A program made the position numbers and the translations under genes. A stretch of DNA of 64,000 nt, taken from positions 62,001 to 126,000 of the forward strand of contig CACJNF010000001.1 in NCBI GenBank assembly GCA_902594745.1, read 5' to 3'. This stretch comes from an uncultured Bacteroidota bacterium (GTDB lineage: Bacteria; Bacteroidota; Bacteroidia; Flavobacteriales; Flavobacteriaceae). Within the stretch, counting starts at the first letter, position 1; each line of letters opens with the position of its first letter. Below, one piece after another: positions 1-7,885 of the stretch. Below the pieces are notes generated by a model. It had not been told where the DNA came from. It saw nothing but the letters and a program-made list of their open reading frames with translations, and did no database searches.

Positions 1-471
1 GTAATGTACTTTGAGCATAAATATATATACAGAACTGTTTCTGAAGAGATCCCTGAGAATTATTATACTCTTGAACTAGGAAAAGCAAAGATTAGATCAA
101 TCGGTGCTGATGCAACAATAATTACATATGGATTAGGTGTTCATTGGGCTTTAGATATAATAAAATCTTTTAAAAATTATACAATTGAAATCATAGATTT
201 AAACACTCTTATCCCGTGGGATAAAGAACTGGTTTTCAATTCAATAAAGAAAACAGGTAAAGTATTACTTTTAAGTGAAGACACTCTAATTAATGGGTTT
301 ATAGGAGAAATTTCAGCTACTATTTCAGAAGAGATTTTTGAATACTTGGATGCTCCAATTATTAGAGTAGGATCTTTAGATACACCTGTTCCTTTTTCAA
401 ATAATCTTGAGAAAGCTTTCTTGTCTAACAGTAGATTAAAAGAAAAATTGGAAAAACTTTTAAAATATTAA
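1..471 (+). CDS. 2-oxoacid dehydrogenase E1 component, C-terminal part (partial at window edge)
   Basis: This is the C-terminal third of a thiamine-dependent E1 (beta or fused alpha/beta) of a branched-chain 2-oxoacid or pyruvate dehydrogenase complex, which decarboxylates the oxoacid and passes the acyl group to E2. The motif FEHKYIYR followed by a transketolase C-terminal fold (TIITYGLGVHWAL, then LLLSEDTL and RVGSLDTPVPF) is typical of the family. The frame is open at base 1, so the ORF-track ATG at base 4 is internal. The length resembles the tail of the roughly 650-residue fused E1 of Flavobacteriia, but the upstream half is not visible. The stop overlaps the next gene as TAATG. Confidence 0.85.
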   Translation, partial: VMYFEHKYIYRTVSEEIPENYYTLELGKAKIRSIGADATIITYGLGVHWALDIIKSFKNYTIEIIDLNTLIPWDKELVFNSIKKTGKVLLLSEDTLINGFIGEISATISEEIFEYLDAPIIRVGSLDTPVPFSNNLEKAFLSNSRLKEKLEKLLKY

Positions 472-926
472 TGGAATACACAAAATTATACTCTTCATTA
501 GAAAAATTAAAGGAAGAAACTACTCCTAAATGGGGTAGGATGAGCTCTTCGATGATGCTTAAACATTGTTCTGCATTTGTTGACGTATATCTTAATAAAA
601 CAAAACTTAACCCTTTTATTTTCATAGTAGGGTTTGTCTTTGGAATATTCCACAGGCTTTATCTAAAGTATATAGTTAGGTATAATGTTAAAAACTACAT
701 TAAAAATCTTCCTACACTTAAAGTATTTAATACTTATCAAAGCAAAAATCTTGATTTTGAATTTGAAAAAAATAAGCTAATCACTGACTTAAAAGAAGTA
801 GAATCCATTGATAATAAATACTTATTTAATAATTTTCATGGAGTAGTTCCTAATAAAGCATTCAAAAAGGTAGTCTACTTTCATACATCATATCATCTAT
901 ATCAATTTGATGTATATAAAACCTAA
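471..926 (+). CDS. DUF1569 (DinB-like) family protein, copy 1
   Basis: A small protein of the DUF1569/DinB-like helical-bundle superfamily. The N-terminal signature TPKWGRMSSSMMLKHC, with its conserved W-G-x-M and M-x-x-H-C, is seen directly, and a late HTSYHLYQF segment supplies a second His pair near the C-terminus. Members are thought to bind metal or thiol cofactors, but the function is unknown. It begins on the stop of the E1 gene (TAATG), so it is probably cotranscribed. A paralog lies at 3840-4283. The end overlaps the convergent mscL stop by 4 bases. Confidence 0.8.
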   Translation: MEYTKLYSSLEKLKEETTPKWGRMSSSMMLKHCSAFVDVYLNKTKLNPFIFIVGFVFGIFHRLYLKYIVRYNVKNYIKNLPTLKVFNTYQSKNLDFEFEKNKLITDLKEVESIDNKYLFNNFHGVVPNKAFKKVVYFHTSYHLYQFDVYKT

Positions 927-1366
927 TTTTTCTTTGTTAGATTTTTATTTAAATCTTTTAGTGAATCATTAATCTCTGTTAGAAGCTTTATGTTCCTTGG
1001 TGTTGAGACCTTTTTATTACTAGGGTCTTCAGCTTGTATCTTTAATTTGTTCAGAAACTTTATTACAATGAAAATTGTAAATGCTACTATCATAAAGTCT
1101 ATAAAAGTTTCAATAAAAAACCCATAATTAATAGCTACTTCTTCATTAATTATGTCACCAGAGGAGCTTAAATCTGCTTCCCTTAGAATTATCTTCTTTG
1201 AATCTATATTTAACCCATTAGAAAGTAAAGATAGAGGAGGAAGTAGTATTTGTTTAACCAGCACGTCTATAACAGAGTTAAATGAGGCTCCTATGATAAT
1301 ACCGATAGCCATTTCCATCATGTTTCCTTTTACAGCAAACTCTTTGAACTCATTGAGTAATTTCAT
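923..1366 (-). CDS. mscL: Large-conductance mechanosensitive channel MscL
   Basis: An inner-membrane channel that opens under membrane tension and releases solutes during hypo-osmotic shock. The N-terminal helix and TM1 are classic (NEFKEFAVKGNMMEMAIGII, then GASFNSVIDVLVKQILLPPL). TM2 (YGFFIETFIDFMIVAFTIF) follows a short periplasmic loop, and a charged C-terminal helix ends the protein. At 147 residues it has normal family length. It converges on the upstream DUF1569 gene, with overlapping stop codons. Confidence 0.96.
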   Translation of the reverse strand: MKLLNEFKEFAVKGNMMEMAIGIIIGASFNSVIDVLVKQILLPPLSLLSNGLNIDSKKIILREADLSSSGDIINEEVAINYGFFIETFIDFMIVAFTIFIVIKFLNKLKIQAEDPSNKKVSTPRNIKLLTEINDSLKDLNKNLTKKN

Positions 1367-1397
1367 TTTTTATATGTTTATTTATTAAATTTAACAA

Positions 1398-1802
1398 ATC
1401 AAAAGATTTTTTTTCTACATATCGTTACTATTTATAATTAGTTGCACAAAAGAAGATTCTATTGACTCAAATGCTTTTGTGTCACAAAATATGGATTTGG
1501 GTAAGAAAGCGGTAGGTGTAATTGTATCATCTCCAATCACATCTTCTTCACCAGTAACACAATACAAGCTAACAGTTGGTGCAAACCAAGGTGGATGGGT
1601 AAGTTTTGGAGAAACCTCTCTTCGACGTAGGACTGCCTTCTATATTTTTCGCCCAGCTGGAACTGAAGTAACTGTTAGTGCAGAACCAGCTGATGGATAT
1701 GTTTTCTCTGGCTGGTCTAATGGTTGGACAGCAAACCCAATAACTTTTAAGTTAAGCTCAAATATTGGCTTTTCAGCAGAATTTAAAACTACAAATGATT
1801 AA
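1398..1802 (+). CDS. InlB-repeat lipoprotein, first tandem copy, without a normal start codon
   Basis: The ORF track starts at GTG 1479, but the same frame runs upstream to about 1398 and encodes a full lipoprotein signal (KRFFFYISLLFIISC, then TKED). This matches the signals of the next two genes (MIKRLLYVSLIFILSC and MIKRLLRILIP...SC). Where those genes have CAA ATG ATT AAA AGA, this one reads CAA ATC AAA AGA, and a TAA lies one codon further upstream. It must therefore use ATC, be a decayed copy, or contain a base error. The mature part carries one InlB/Listeria-Bacteroides repeat (TVSAEPADGYVFSGWSNG). It overlaps the next gene by 8 bases. Confidence 0.6.
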   Translation: MKRFFFYISLLFIISCTKEDSIDSNAFVSQNMDLGKKAVGVIVSSPITSSSPVTQYKLTVGANQGGWVSFGETSLRRRTAFYIFRPAGTEVTVSAEPADGYVFSGWSNGWTANPITFKLSSNIGFSAEFKTTND

Positions 1803-1812
1803 AAGACTTTTA
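1733..1812 (+). repeat. Direct repeat, unit A of a 442-base tandem duplication
   Basis: The segment from the end of one InlB-repeat gene into the start of the next matches 2175-2254 without gaps at a constant offset of 442 bases. It contains two exact blocks: a 23-base one starting AAACCCAATAACTTTTAAGT (1733) and the 20-base AAATGATTAAAAGACTTTTA (1793). The gap between them aligns imperfectly. This shows that the gene and its stop/start junction were duplicated in tandem. Confidence 0.85.
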
Positions 1813-2244
1813 TACGTATCGTTAATATTTATTCTTAGTTGTTCTAAGGGAGAATTACCAGTTCCTCAAAACCTTGATACTTGGGAACCAATAATTGGTT
1901 ATAACACGCCAAAGAATTCGAATACTCAGGTAAGATATAATTTATCAGTTAACACAGTTGGATTACCTCCTGCAGTTAATCCTACTCCACCTGCTGGTCA
2001 TCACAATGGATATACTTTTGGCTACGCTGGATGGGCAAATTTAGAATACAATAACATCTTTAAGTATGGATGGGTAAGTTTTAATGAATCAATATTAGCT
2101 GGAACTGATATAATTATTACTGCAGTACCAGGTGAGGGATATGAATTTTCTGAGTGGTCTAATGGTCAAACAGTAAACCCAATAACTTTTAAGTTAAATT
2201 CAAATACAGACCTTACAGCGACATTTATTACAAGAAATGATTAA
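1795..2244 (+). CDS. InlB-repeat lipoprotein, second tandem copy
   Basis: A predicted outer-membrane or periplasmic lipoprotein of about 149 residues. I place the start at ATG 1795 rather than the track's 1765, because the protein then opens with a clean signal, MIKRLLYVSLIFILSCSKGE, with the lipobox Cys at residue 16. One divergent InlB B-repeat domain lies at the C-terminus (ITAVPGEGYEFSEWSNGQ). The start overlaps the preceding stop as ATGATTAA, and its own stop overlaps the next start in the same way. This implies translational coupling. The function is unknown; such repeats usually serve adhesion or surface scaffolding. Confidence 0.75.
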   Translation: MIKRLLYVSLIFILSCSKGELPVPQNLDTWEPIIGYNTPKNSNTQVRYNLSVNTVGLPPAVNPTPPAGHHNGYTFGYAGWANLEYNNIFKYGWVSFNESILAGTDIIITAVPGEGYEFSEWSNGQTVNPITFKLNSNTDLTATFITRND

Positions 2245-2254
2245 AAGACTTTTA
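2175..2254 (+). repeat. Direct repeat, unit B of the 442-base tandem duplication
   Basis: Second copy of the 1733-1812 segment. It again spans the end of an InlB-repeat gene and the 8-base ATGATTAA junction into the following lipoprotein. The constant offset shows no net indel between the copies across this segment. Confidence 0.85.
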
Positions 2255-3820
2255 CGCATATTAATACCATGCTTATTATTTGTAAATAGTTGTGCTAAGG
2301 ATACCACTGAGGACGACTCTTCAGTATATGTATCACCCCCTTTTAATAACTCAAATACGGAATCACCTTCAACCTCAGTCACTCAGTTTACGTTAACTGT
2401 TAATGCAGGAGAGGGGGGAAGTGTGTCAACTACTGGAGGTACATATAATGATGGAACATCAATTAGTATAGTAGCTACTGCAAGTGAAGGTTATGAATTT
2501 ATTGGATGGACTGGTTCTGAATCTTCAAGTTCAAATATTACATTGACTTTAAGCTCAAATATTACAATAAGTGCAAATTTTGAAATTGATTGTAGTTATT
2601 GGCAAACAGATATTCCTGATTGGGAACAGACATCATATGAGCTTTTTGATATATTCTACCCACAAAATTATCAAGATTTAGGTGCACTATTAAACAATCA
2701 ATGGGGAGGAGAATCAGGAGAATATGGTCTTAATGTTATAAGTGTAGATTATAATAATGATGGTTATATGGATATAATAGGTTCATATAATGATTATTCA
2801 AACTTTATTGATTATCCAAGTGATTATTATGGATATGAAAGAAAGCAACTAATAAGGTTTTATAAAGGTAGTTGTGGAGGTAATTTTGAAGTTGATGAAT
2901 TAAATGATAGTAAATTTCTTGGATTAGTTCATGGAAGAAAAATCCTCTTAGGTGACTTTAATAATGATAACTATGTAGATCTCTTTCTTCTAGGCCATGG
3001 ATATGACAAACAACCTTTCAACGGTGAGTTCAACAAAGCTTTAATGAGTAATGGAGATGGAAGTTTTTTCGATGTTGACTATCAATCTTTTGAATCTTTC
3101 TATCATGGTGGTGCCTCTGGAGATATTGATAATGATGGTGACCTTGATATTGTGGCAGTTGATGGTGGCCGAGGAAAATCACTAATATATCAAAATTTAA
3201 ATGGTCAACTTGAACCAAATGAAACTCTTATTGATCAAGCTCTTATGAATCAAATGTACAATGCGGAGCTTTTTGATATCAATAATGATGGTTTTATTGA
3301 TCTAATTGCAGGTGGACATGACTGGTCATGGGGTCAGAATTCAGAATGTGAATGGTGGGACTGTAATACTTATGATAATGCACCGTTAATTATATATGGC
3401 GATGGGATTGATTTTATAAATAATGACTTTCAGAGATTGCCTGCCTCAGGTATTGATAAACAAGGTATCGTTACTAACTTTGAGTTTTTTGATTTTGATA
3501 ATGATGGTCAGGTTGAAATTATAATAACTAGAACAGGAGATAACATGAATGAAGAGCCAGGATTAGCTTGGGATCAAACTAACTTTTACAATGATTGGTC
3601 TATACAAATTCTAAAGCTTGACGGAGAAACCTATAGGGATGCAACCTCAAATTTCATTGATATATATTCTGGCAATGAACAGTGGATAAGATTTACTAAA
3701 ATAAAAGATATTGATGATGATGGGGCTCTTGAAATGTATAATACATCTAATCCGTACAGTGATCAAGATAATTACTTAGAATGGGAGATTGCATCAAATA
3801 TGTTAATAAAGATTAATTAG
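2237..3820 (+). CDS. Lipoprotein with InlB repeat and FG-GAP/VCBS beta-propeller
   Basis: A 527-residue surface lipoprotein. The order is: signal with lipobox FVNSC (Cys 19); Ser/Thr-rich linker; one InlB-type repeat (about 47-115, VNAGEGGSVSTTGGTY... GYEFIGW); then an FG-GAP/VCBS-type propeller to the C-terminus. At least five Ca-binding-like loops are visible: DYNNDGYMDI, DFNNDNYVDL, DIDNDGDLDI, DINNDGFIDL, DFDNDGQVEI and a last DIDDDGALEM. Integrin-alpha-like propellers bind ligands or glycans, and an adhesion role is an inference. It is the last gene of the coupled tandem array and the only one with a large added domain. Confidence 0.85.
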   Translation: MIKRLLRILIPCLLFVNSCAKDTTEDDSSVYVSPPFNNSNTESPSTSVTQFTLTVNAGEGGSVSTTGGTYNDGTSISIVATASEGYEFIGWTGSESSSSNITLTLSSNITISANFEIDCSYWQTDIPDWEQTSYELFDIFYPQNYQDLGALLNNQWGGESGEYGLNVISVDYNNDGYMDIIGSYNDYSNFIDYPSDYYGYERKQLIRFYKGSCGGNFEVDELNDSKFLGLVHGRKILLGDFNNDNYVDLFLLGHGYDKQPFNGEFNKALMSNGDGSFFDVDYQSFESFYHGGASGDIDNDGDLDIVAVDGGRGKSLIYQNLNGQLEPNETLIDQALMNQMYNAELFDINNDGFIDLIAGGHDWSWGQNSECEWWDCNTYDNAPLIIYGDGIDFINNDFQRLPASGIDKQGIVTNFEFFDFDNDGQVEIIITRTGDNMNEEPGLAWDQTNFYNDWSIQILKLDGETYRDATSNFIDIYSGNEQWIRFTKIKDIDDDGALEMYNTSNPYSDQDNYLEWEIASNMLIKIN

Positions 3821-3839
3821 ATAAATTATTTAATTTCTA

Positions 3840-4283
3840 ATGCAAATAGATAAGTTAATAAACGCAATAAATAAGCTTAATAAAGATTCAAAGCCTAAAT
3901 GGGGGATAATGAATTCATCACAGATGCTATGGCATTGTAATAAATTTATAATATTCTATCTTAATGAAAAAAAATATTCTCCAAACTATAAGACATATAT
4001 TTTTGGTTCTTTACATTTATTTTATCTTAAATATATTTTGAGGTTGAACTATGAAAAATATCCGAAAAATACACGAGCATTAAAGTTTTTTGATGCAGAG
4101 CGATCAAGTAATCTAATTTTTGAAGATGAACAAAAAAAGCTTATTGAAAGCTTAAAAAAGGTTAATAATTACAATGAAAAATATTTAACTAATACATTAC
4201 ATGGTAAGGTCGACAATTGGACATTAAAAGAAGTAGTCAGAGGGCATACAGCATTTCACCTTAATCAATTCGGAGTTTATTAA
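3840..4283 (+). CDS. DUF1569 (DinB-like) family protein, copy 2
   Basis: Paralog of 471-926, and similar throughout. It shares the KPKWGIMNSSQMLWHC signature, a matching mid-region (LHLFYLKYILRLNYEKYPKN against HRLYLKYIVRYNVKNYIKN) and the final HTAFHLNQFGVY. Length is 147 against 151 residues. The two copies flank the mscL and lipoprotein-array segment, which suggests a local duplication later split by, or enclosing, the array. Function unknown. Confidence 0.8.
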   Translation: MQIDKLINAINKLNKDSKPKWGIMNSSQMLWHCNKFIIFYLNEKKYSPNYKTYIFGSLHLFYLKYILRLNYEKYPKNTRALKFFDAERSSNLIFEDEQKKLIESLKKVNNYNEKYLTNTLHGKVDNWTLKEVVRGHTAFHLNQFGVY

Positions 4284-4347
4284 TAAATGTCCTATAATTA
4301 ATATTATGTAAAACAGGATATATTATCATTAGTTTGTATATTTAAGT

Positions 4348-4662
4348 ATGATTATATCGACTACCCCTAATATTGAAGGAAAACAAGTAATTCAAGTTCT
4401 TGGAATTGCACGAGGAAATACCGTTAGATCAAGAAATGCTGCAAGGGATATTTTTGCTGCATTAAAAAATGTAGTTGGAGGTGAAATTGACGAATACACA
4501 AAATTACAAGCACAAGCAAGAGAACAAGCTATTAGCAGAATGAAAGATGATGCTAAATCTCTTGGTGCCGATGCTGTTATTAATGTTCGTATAACTACAT
4601 CAATGATAATGCAAGGATGTTCTGAAATTATGGCATATGGTACTGCAGTTAAACTTAGTTAA
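4348..4662 (+). CDS. YbjQ/UPF0145 family protein
   Basis: A 104-residue protein of the YbjQ (UPF0145, formerly 'putative heavy-metal-binding') family. Seen directly are the opening STTPNIEGKQVIQVLGIARG, the central helix and the C-terminal LGADAVINVRITTS segment. These are family hallmarks, and the length is normal. Members form pentamers with no proven activity. The stop is directly followed by the ATG of a small membrane protein (TAAATG), so the two are probably one transcript. Confidence 0.88.
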   Translation: MIISTTPNIEGKQVIQVLGIARGNTVRSRNAARDIFAALKNVVGGEIDEYTKLQAQAREQAISRMKDDAKSLGADAVINVRITTSMIMQGCSEIMAYGTAVKLS

Positions 4663-4788
4663 ATGAATGATTCTGAAATGATATTTAGCATAGTTATTTG
4701 GTTAGTCATAATAGTATCCTTGATCTATTTGCTAATCAGAAAAATTATTAAGGAGGAAAATGAAGATTTTGAAAATAGAGATTATTAA
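4663..4788 (+). CDS. Small single-TM protein (41 aa), absent from the ORF track
   Basis: The ORF begins immediately after the YbjQ stop and reads MNDSEMIFSIVIWLVIIVSL, then IYLLIRKIIKEENEDFENRDY. It has one strongly hydrophobic helix (about 7-24), a basic patch and an acidic tail, as expected for an N-out membrane anchor peptide. Adjacency to the YbjQ gene with no spacer argues that it is a real cotranscribed gene. Function unknown. Confidence 0.55.
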   Translation: MNDSEMIFSIVIWLVIIVSLIYLLIRKIIKEENEDFENRDY

Positions 4789-4800
4789 TGTAATGGATAT

Positions 4801-4832
4801 AAAAAAACCCATAATCATAATGACCATGGGTT
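4801..4832 (-). terminator. Intrinsic terminator of the lpxD-SPFH operon
   Basis: On the minus strand, AACCCAT...ATGGGTT forms a perfect 7-bp stem followed by a run of T. It lies about 20 bases beyond the SPFH stop codon and closes the seven-gene minus operon. On the plus strand the hairpin is followed only by a weak T tract, so it may act weakly for the YbjQ transcript as well. Confidence 0.8.
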
Positions 4833-4854
4833 ATTTTAGATTTAAGGTTAAATC

Positions 4855-5670
4855 TTACTGATTTCCAAGAATTATTGGAAGGCCATTTTCTCCTGAACCA
4901 ATAACAATTACTTTAGAGTTATTTGATTCAGAAAGTTTTAATGTAGCCTCTATACCCTTTTCTTGAAGAATTCTATCAGTTAATGAAGCACTTAAAATTC
5001 TGTTTGCTCTAGCTTTACCTTCAGCATCAATTCTTTGTCTCTCTGCTTCTTGCTCTGCTTTAACAAGTCTAAATTCATATTCAAGAGCTTCTTGCTCTTG
5101 TACTAGCTTTCTTTCAATACCTTCCTTTATTGCTGTAGGAAGAGTAACATCTCTTACTAAAACAGAATTTAGTTGAATATGTTGTGATAAAACATTGTCT
5201 CTAGTTTCTTCAAAGATTTCGTTTTGAATAGCATCACGTTTAGTAGAATATAATTGTTCTGGAGTATATCTACCCACAACACTTCTAGCAACTGCTCTAA
5301 TATTAGGAAGTAGAACTGAATTAAGATAATTCTCTCCTTTTGTTTGGTGCAAAAGACCTAATTCCTCATATACAGGTTGATATAATACTGATACGTCTAA
5401 ACTGATCTCAAGACCGTTAGAAGATAACACCTGCATACTCTCCATAATTTCTTGTTGTTTTACATTATAGATAACTAGTCTATTCCATGGAGCAATAATT
5501 TTAAATCCCTCACCTTTTGGTGGTTGATCTGTTACAACCCCTCCTCCTAATGTTCTAAAAAGAACACCGGCTTCACCTGATCCAATGTTTACAGAAGATC
5601 TTGAGATAAATACGATCAATAATAATGATAATAAGATAATAGGTAAACCTACATTTGGTAAATTTTTCAT
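4855..5670 (-). CDS. SPFH/Band 7 prohibitin-like membrane protein
   Basis: A 271-residue prohibitin-type SPFH protein. An N-terminal TM helix (about 8-24, LPIILLSLLLIVFI) is followed by the SPFH core (GEAGVLFRTLGGGV... NRLVIYNVKQQE; LDVSVLYQPV). A long Ala/Glu/Arg coiled coil comes next (EQEALEYEFRLVKAEQEAER). Such proteins form large ring assemblies on the inner membrane and modulate membrane proteases such as FtsH. It is the last gene of the lpxD-led operon and lies 12 bases after fabG, which fits an envelope-maintenance role. Confidence 0.88.
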   Translation of the reverse strand: MKNLPNVGLPIILLSLLLIVFISRSSVNIGSGEAGVLFRTLGGGVVTDQPPKGEGFKIIAPWNRLVIYNVKQQEIMESMQVLSSNGLEISLDVSVLYQPVYEELGLLHQTKGENYLNSVLLPNIRAVARSVVGRYTPEQLYSTKRDAIQNEIFEETRDNVLSQHIQLNSVLVRDVTLPTAIKEGIERKLVQEQEALEYEFRLVKAEQEAERQRIDAEGKARANRILSASLTDRILQEKGIEATLKLSESNNSKVIVIGSGENGLPIILGNQ

Positions 5671-5682
5671 TTAAATAATATA

Positions 5683-6429
5683 TTAAGTTAACATTCCTCC
5701 ATCAACATGGAGAACTTGACCAGTTATATAACTGGATAAATCTGATGCTAGAAAAACACATGCATTTCCAACATCACTTGGATTACCACCTCTTTTTAGT
5801 GGTATACTTTCTTTCCAGGACTTAATTACATCTTCTGGAAGAGAATCTGTCATGTCAGTTTCAATAAACCCAGGAGCAATAACATTACTTCTAATATTTC
5901 TAGACCCGAGTTCTAGTGCTACTGACTTAGAGAAACCAATAATACCAGCTTTTGAAGCTGAATAGTTTGATTGTCCAGCATTACCTTTAACACCAACAAC
6001 TGAACTAATATTTATAATTGAACCACTCCTTTGCTTTAGAAATGTTTTTATAGATGCTTTAGTTAAATTAAAAACTGACGAAAGATTAGTATTAATAACA
6101 GCATCAAAATCATCTTTTTCCATTCTCATTAGAAGGTTATCTTTCTTTATTCCAGCATTATTTACAAGAATATCAATCTTTTCAAAATCACTCAAAACAT
6201 CATCGATAAGCTTAAGAGCATCATTGTGATTTGAAGCATCACTTTTATATGCCTTTGATTTAATTCCAAGAGAGTTAAGCTCATTTTCTAAATTTACTGC
6301 AGACTCTTTAGAATTGTTATATGTAAATGCAACATTACATCCATTTTCAGCAAAAGATTTACAAATAGCTTTACCTATTCCTCTGCTTCCTCCAGTAACA
6401 ATTGCAACCTTAGAATCTAATAACTTCAT
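5683..6429 (-). CDS. fabG: 3-oxoacyl-[ACP] reductase
   Basis: A short-chain dehydrogenase that reduces 3-oxoacyl-ACP with NADPH in fatty-acid elongation. The Rossmann motif TGGSRGIG (near residue 13), NNAG, the catalytic Ser in INISSVVG and the Tyr-Lys pair in YSASK are all present. Length is 248 residues, standard for FabG. Its position beside lpxA, lpxC/fabZ and lpxD supports an acyl-chain supply role rather than a generic SDR activity. The start overlaps the sucD stop by one base. Confidence 0.92.
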   Translation of the reverse strand: MKLLDSKVAIVTGGSRGIGKAICKSFAENGCNVAFTYNNSKESAVNLENELNSLGIKSKAYKSDASNHNDALKLIDDVLSDFEKIDILVNNAGIKKDNLLMRMEKDDFDAVINTNLSSVFNLTKASIKTFLKQRSGSIINISSVVGVKGNAGQSNYSASKAGIIGFSKSVALELGSRNIRSNVIAPGFIETDMTDSLPEDVIKSWKESIPLKRGGNPSDVGNACVFLASDLSSYITGQVLHVDGGMLT

Positions 6430-7301
6430 TAGTTTAAAATTTGTTTTACAGTTTTTCCAATATCAGCAGGAGAATCAACTACAGTAATACCAGATTCTCT
6501 CATTATTCTTTTTTTAGCTTTTGCAGTATCATCTTTACCGCCAATAATCGCACCTGCATGACCCATTTTTCTACCTTTGGGAGCAGTTTCACCAGCAATG
6601 AATCCAACAACTGGTTTTTTATTTCCGTTTTCTGCAACCCATTTAGCAGCATCAATTTCTAATTGACCTCCAATTTCACCAATTAATACAATCAGATCTG
6701 TGCTTTCGTCATTCATAAAAAGCTGAACTGAATCTAGCAGAGTAGTTCCAATAATAGGATCTCCCCCTACTCCAATAGCAGTTGAAATTCCATAACCAGC
6801 TTTTACAACCTGATCAGCCGCTTCATAGGTTAATGTTCCTGACTTTGAAACAATTCCAATATTTCCCTTTTGGAAAACAAATCCTGGCATAATACCAATT
6901 TTTGCTTCTTCAGGTGTTATAATCCCAGGACAGTTAGGTCCAATAAGTCTAACATTTTTTTCCTTTATATAAGATACAACTTTAGTCATATCTGAGACAG
7001 GAATTCCTTCAGTTATCGCTACAATAGTTTTGATTCCAGACTCAGCTGCTTCCATAATAGCATCAGCAGCAAATGCAGGAGGTACAAAAATTATAGATGT
7101 ATTAATATCTTCATTAATTACGGCCTCTTGTACACTATTATAAACTGGCTTATTTAAATGTGTTGAGCCTCCTTTTCCTGGAGTAACACCACAAACAACA
7201 TTTGTACCATATTCAATCATTTGCTCAGAGTGAAAAGTACCTTCACTACCAGTAAATCCTTGAACTAAAACTTTAGAGTCCTTGTTGACTATAATGCTCA
7301 T
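6429..7301 (-). CDS. sucD: Succinyl-CoA ligase alpha subunit
   Basis: TCA-cycle enzyme subunit that binds CoA and carries the transient phosphohistidine. Clear motifs are GFTGSEGTFHSEQM (CoA binding), GPNCPGII, SKSGTLTYEA and the active-site GHAGAIIGG near the C-terminus. At 290 residues it is full length. The beta subunit (sucC) is not in the window; it is commonly unlinked in Flavobacteriia. Here it sits inside the lipid A/efp operon. Confidence 0.96.
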   Translation of the reverse strand: MSIIVNKDSKVLVQGFTGSEGTFHSEQMIEYGTNVVCGVTPGKGGSTHLNKPVYNSVQEAVINEDINTSIIFVPPAFAADAIMEAAESGIKTIVAITEGIPVSDMTKVVSYIKEKNVRLIGPNCPGIITPEEAKIGIMPGFVFQKGNIGIVSKSGTLTYEAADQVVKAGYGISTAIGVGGDPIIGTTLLDSVQLFMNDESTDLIVLIGEIGGQLEIDAAKWVAENGNKKPVVGFIAGETAPKGRKMGHAGAIIGGKDDTAKAKKRIMRESGITVVDSPADIGKTVKQILN

Positions 7302-7318
7302 CTATTTTTTTGACAAAT

Positions 7319-7882
7319 TTATTTTATTCTTTCGAGATACTGTCCTTTTTCAGTATCAATTTTCACCTTATCTCCTTCATTTATGAACAATGGAACATTT
7401 ACAACTGCGCCCGTTTCTAGAGTAGCAGGTTTAGTTGCATTTGTTGCAGTATTTCCTTTAACGCCTGGCTCAGTGTGAGTTACTTCTAAAGTAACATTTA
7501 AAGGCATGTCAACTGACAGTGGATTATTATCTTCAGTATTAATTATAATAGTAACATTCTCACCTTCTTTAAGTAAATCTGGATAGTCAATTTTTGTTTT
7601 TTCAATAGTTATCTGGTTATAATCATCATTATTCATAAAATAATAATAATCAGAATCATTGTATAAAAATTGATATTGACTAGTCATAACTTTAACTTCT
7701 TCTATTTTATGCCCTGAGGGAAATGTATTGTCAATTACTTTACCATTTGTAACACTTTTAAGTTTTGTTCTAACAAATGCTGGACCTTTTCCTGGCTTTA
7801 CATGAAGGAATTCAATTATTTTATAAATATCGTGGTTGTATTTAATACAAAGACCTTTTCTAATATCACTTGTACTTGCCAT
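7319..7882 (-). CDS. efp: Elongation factor P
   Basis: Translation factor that rescues ribosomes stalled at polyproline. Three beta-barrel domains over 187 residues are consistent with the family. The domain I loop HVKPGKGPAF has Lys (about residue 32) at its tip, the residue modified in many bacteria. A Lys-type loop suggests EpmA-like or unmodified function rather than the Arg/rhamnose type. No modification enzyme is encoded in the window. It lies 4 bases after lpxA in the operon. Confidence 0.96.
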   Translation of the reverse strand: MASTSDIRKGLCIKYNHDIYKIIEFLHVKPGKGPAFVRTKLKSVTNGKVIDNTFPSGHKIEEVKVMTSQYQFLYNDSDYYYFMNNDDYNQITIEKTKIDYPDLLKEGENVTIIINTEDNNPLSVDMPLNVTLEVTHTEPGVKGNTATNATKPATLETGAVVNVPLFINEGDKVKIDTEKGQYLERIK

Positions 7883-7885
7883 AAA

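Noticed and set aside
1152-1388. 78-aa ORF on the plus strand over mscL
   Set aside because: Antisense shadow of an unmistakable MscL; its composition is Ser/Ile-rich as expected from reading a membrane protein backwards.
1479-1502. GTG start of the first InlB lipoprotein
   Set aside because: It would cut off an intact lipoprotein signal that matches the two paralogs; the frame upstream is coding-like.
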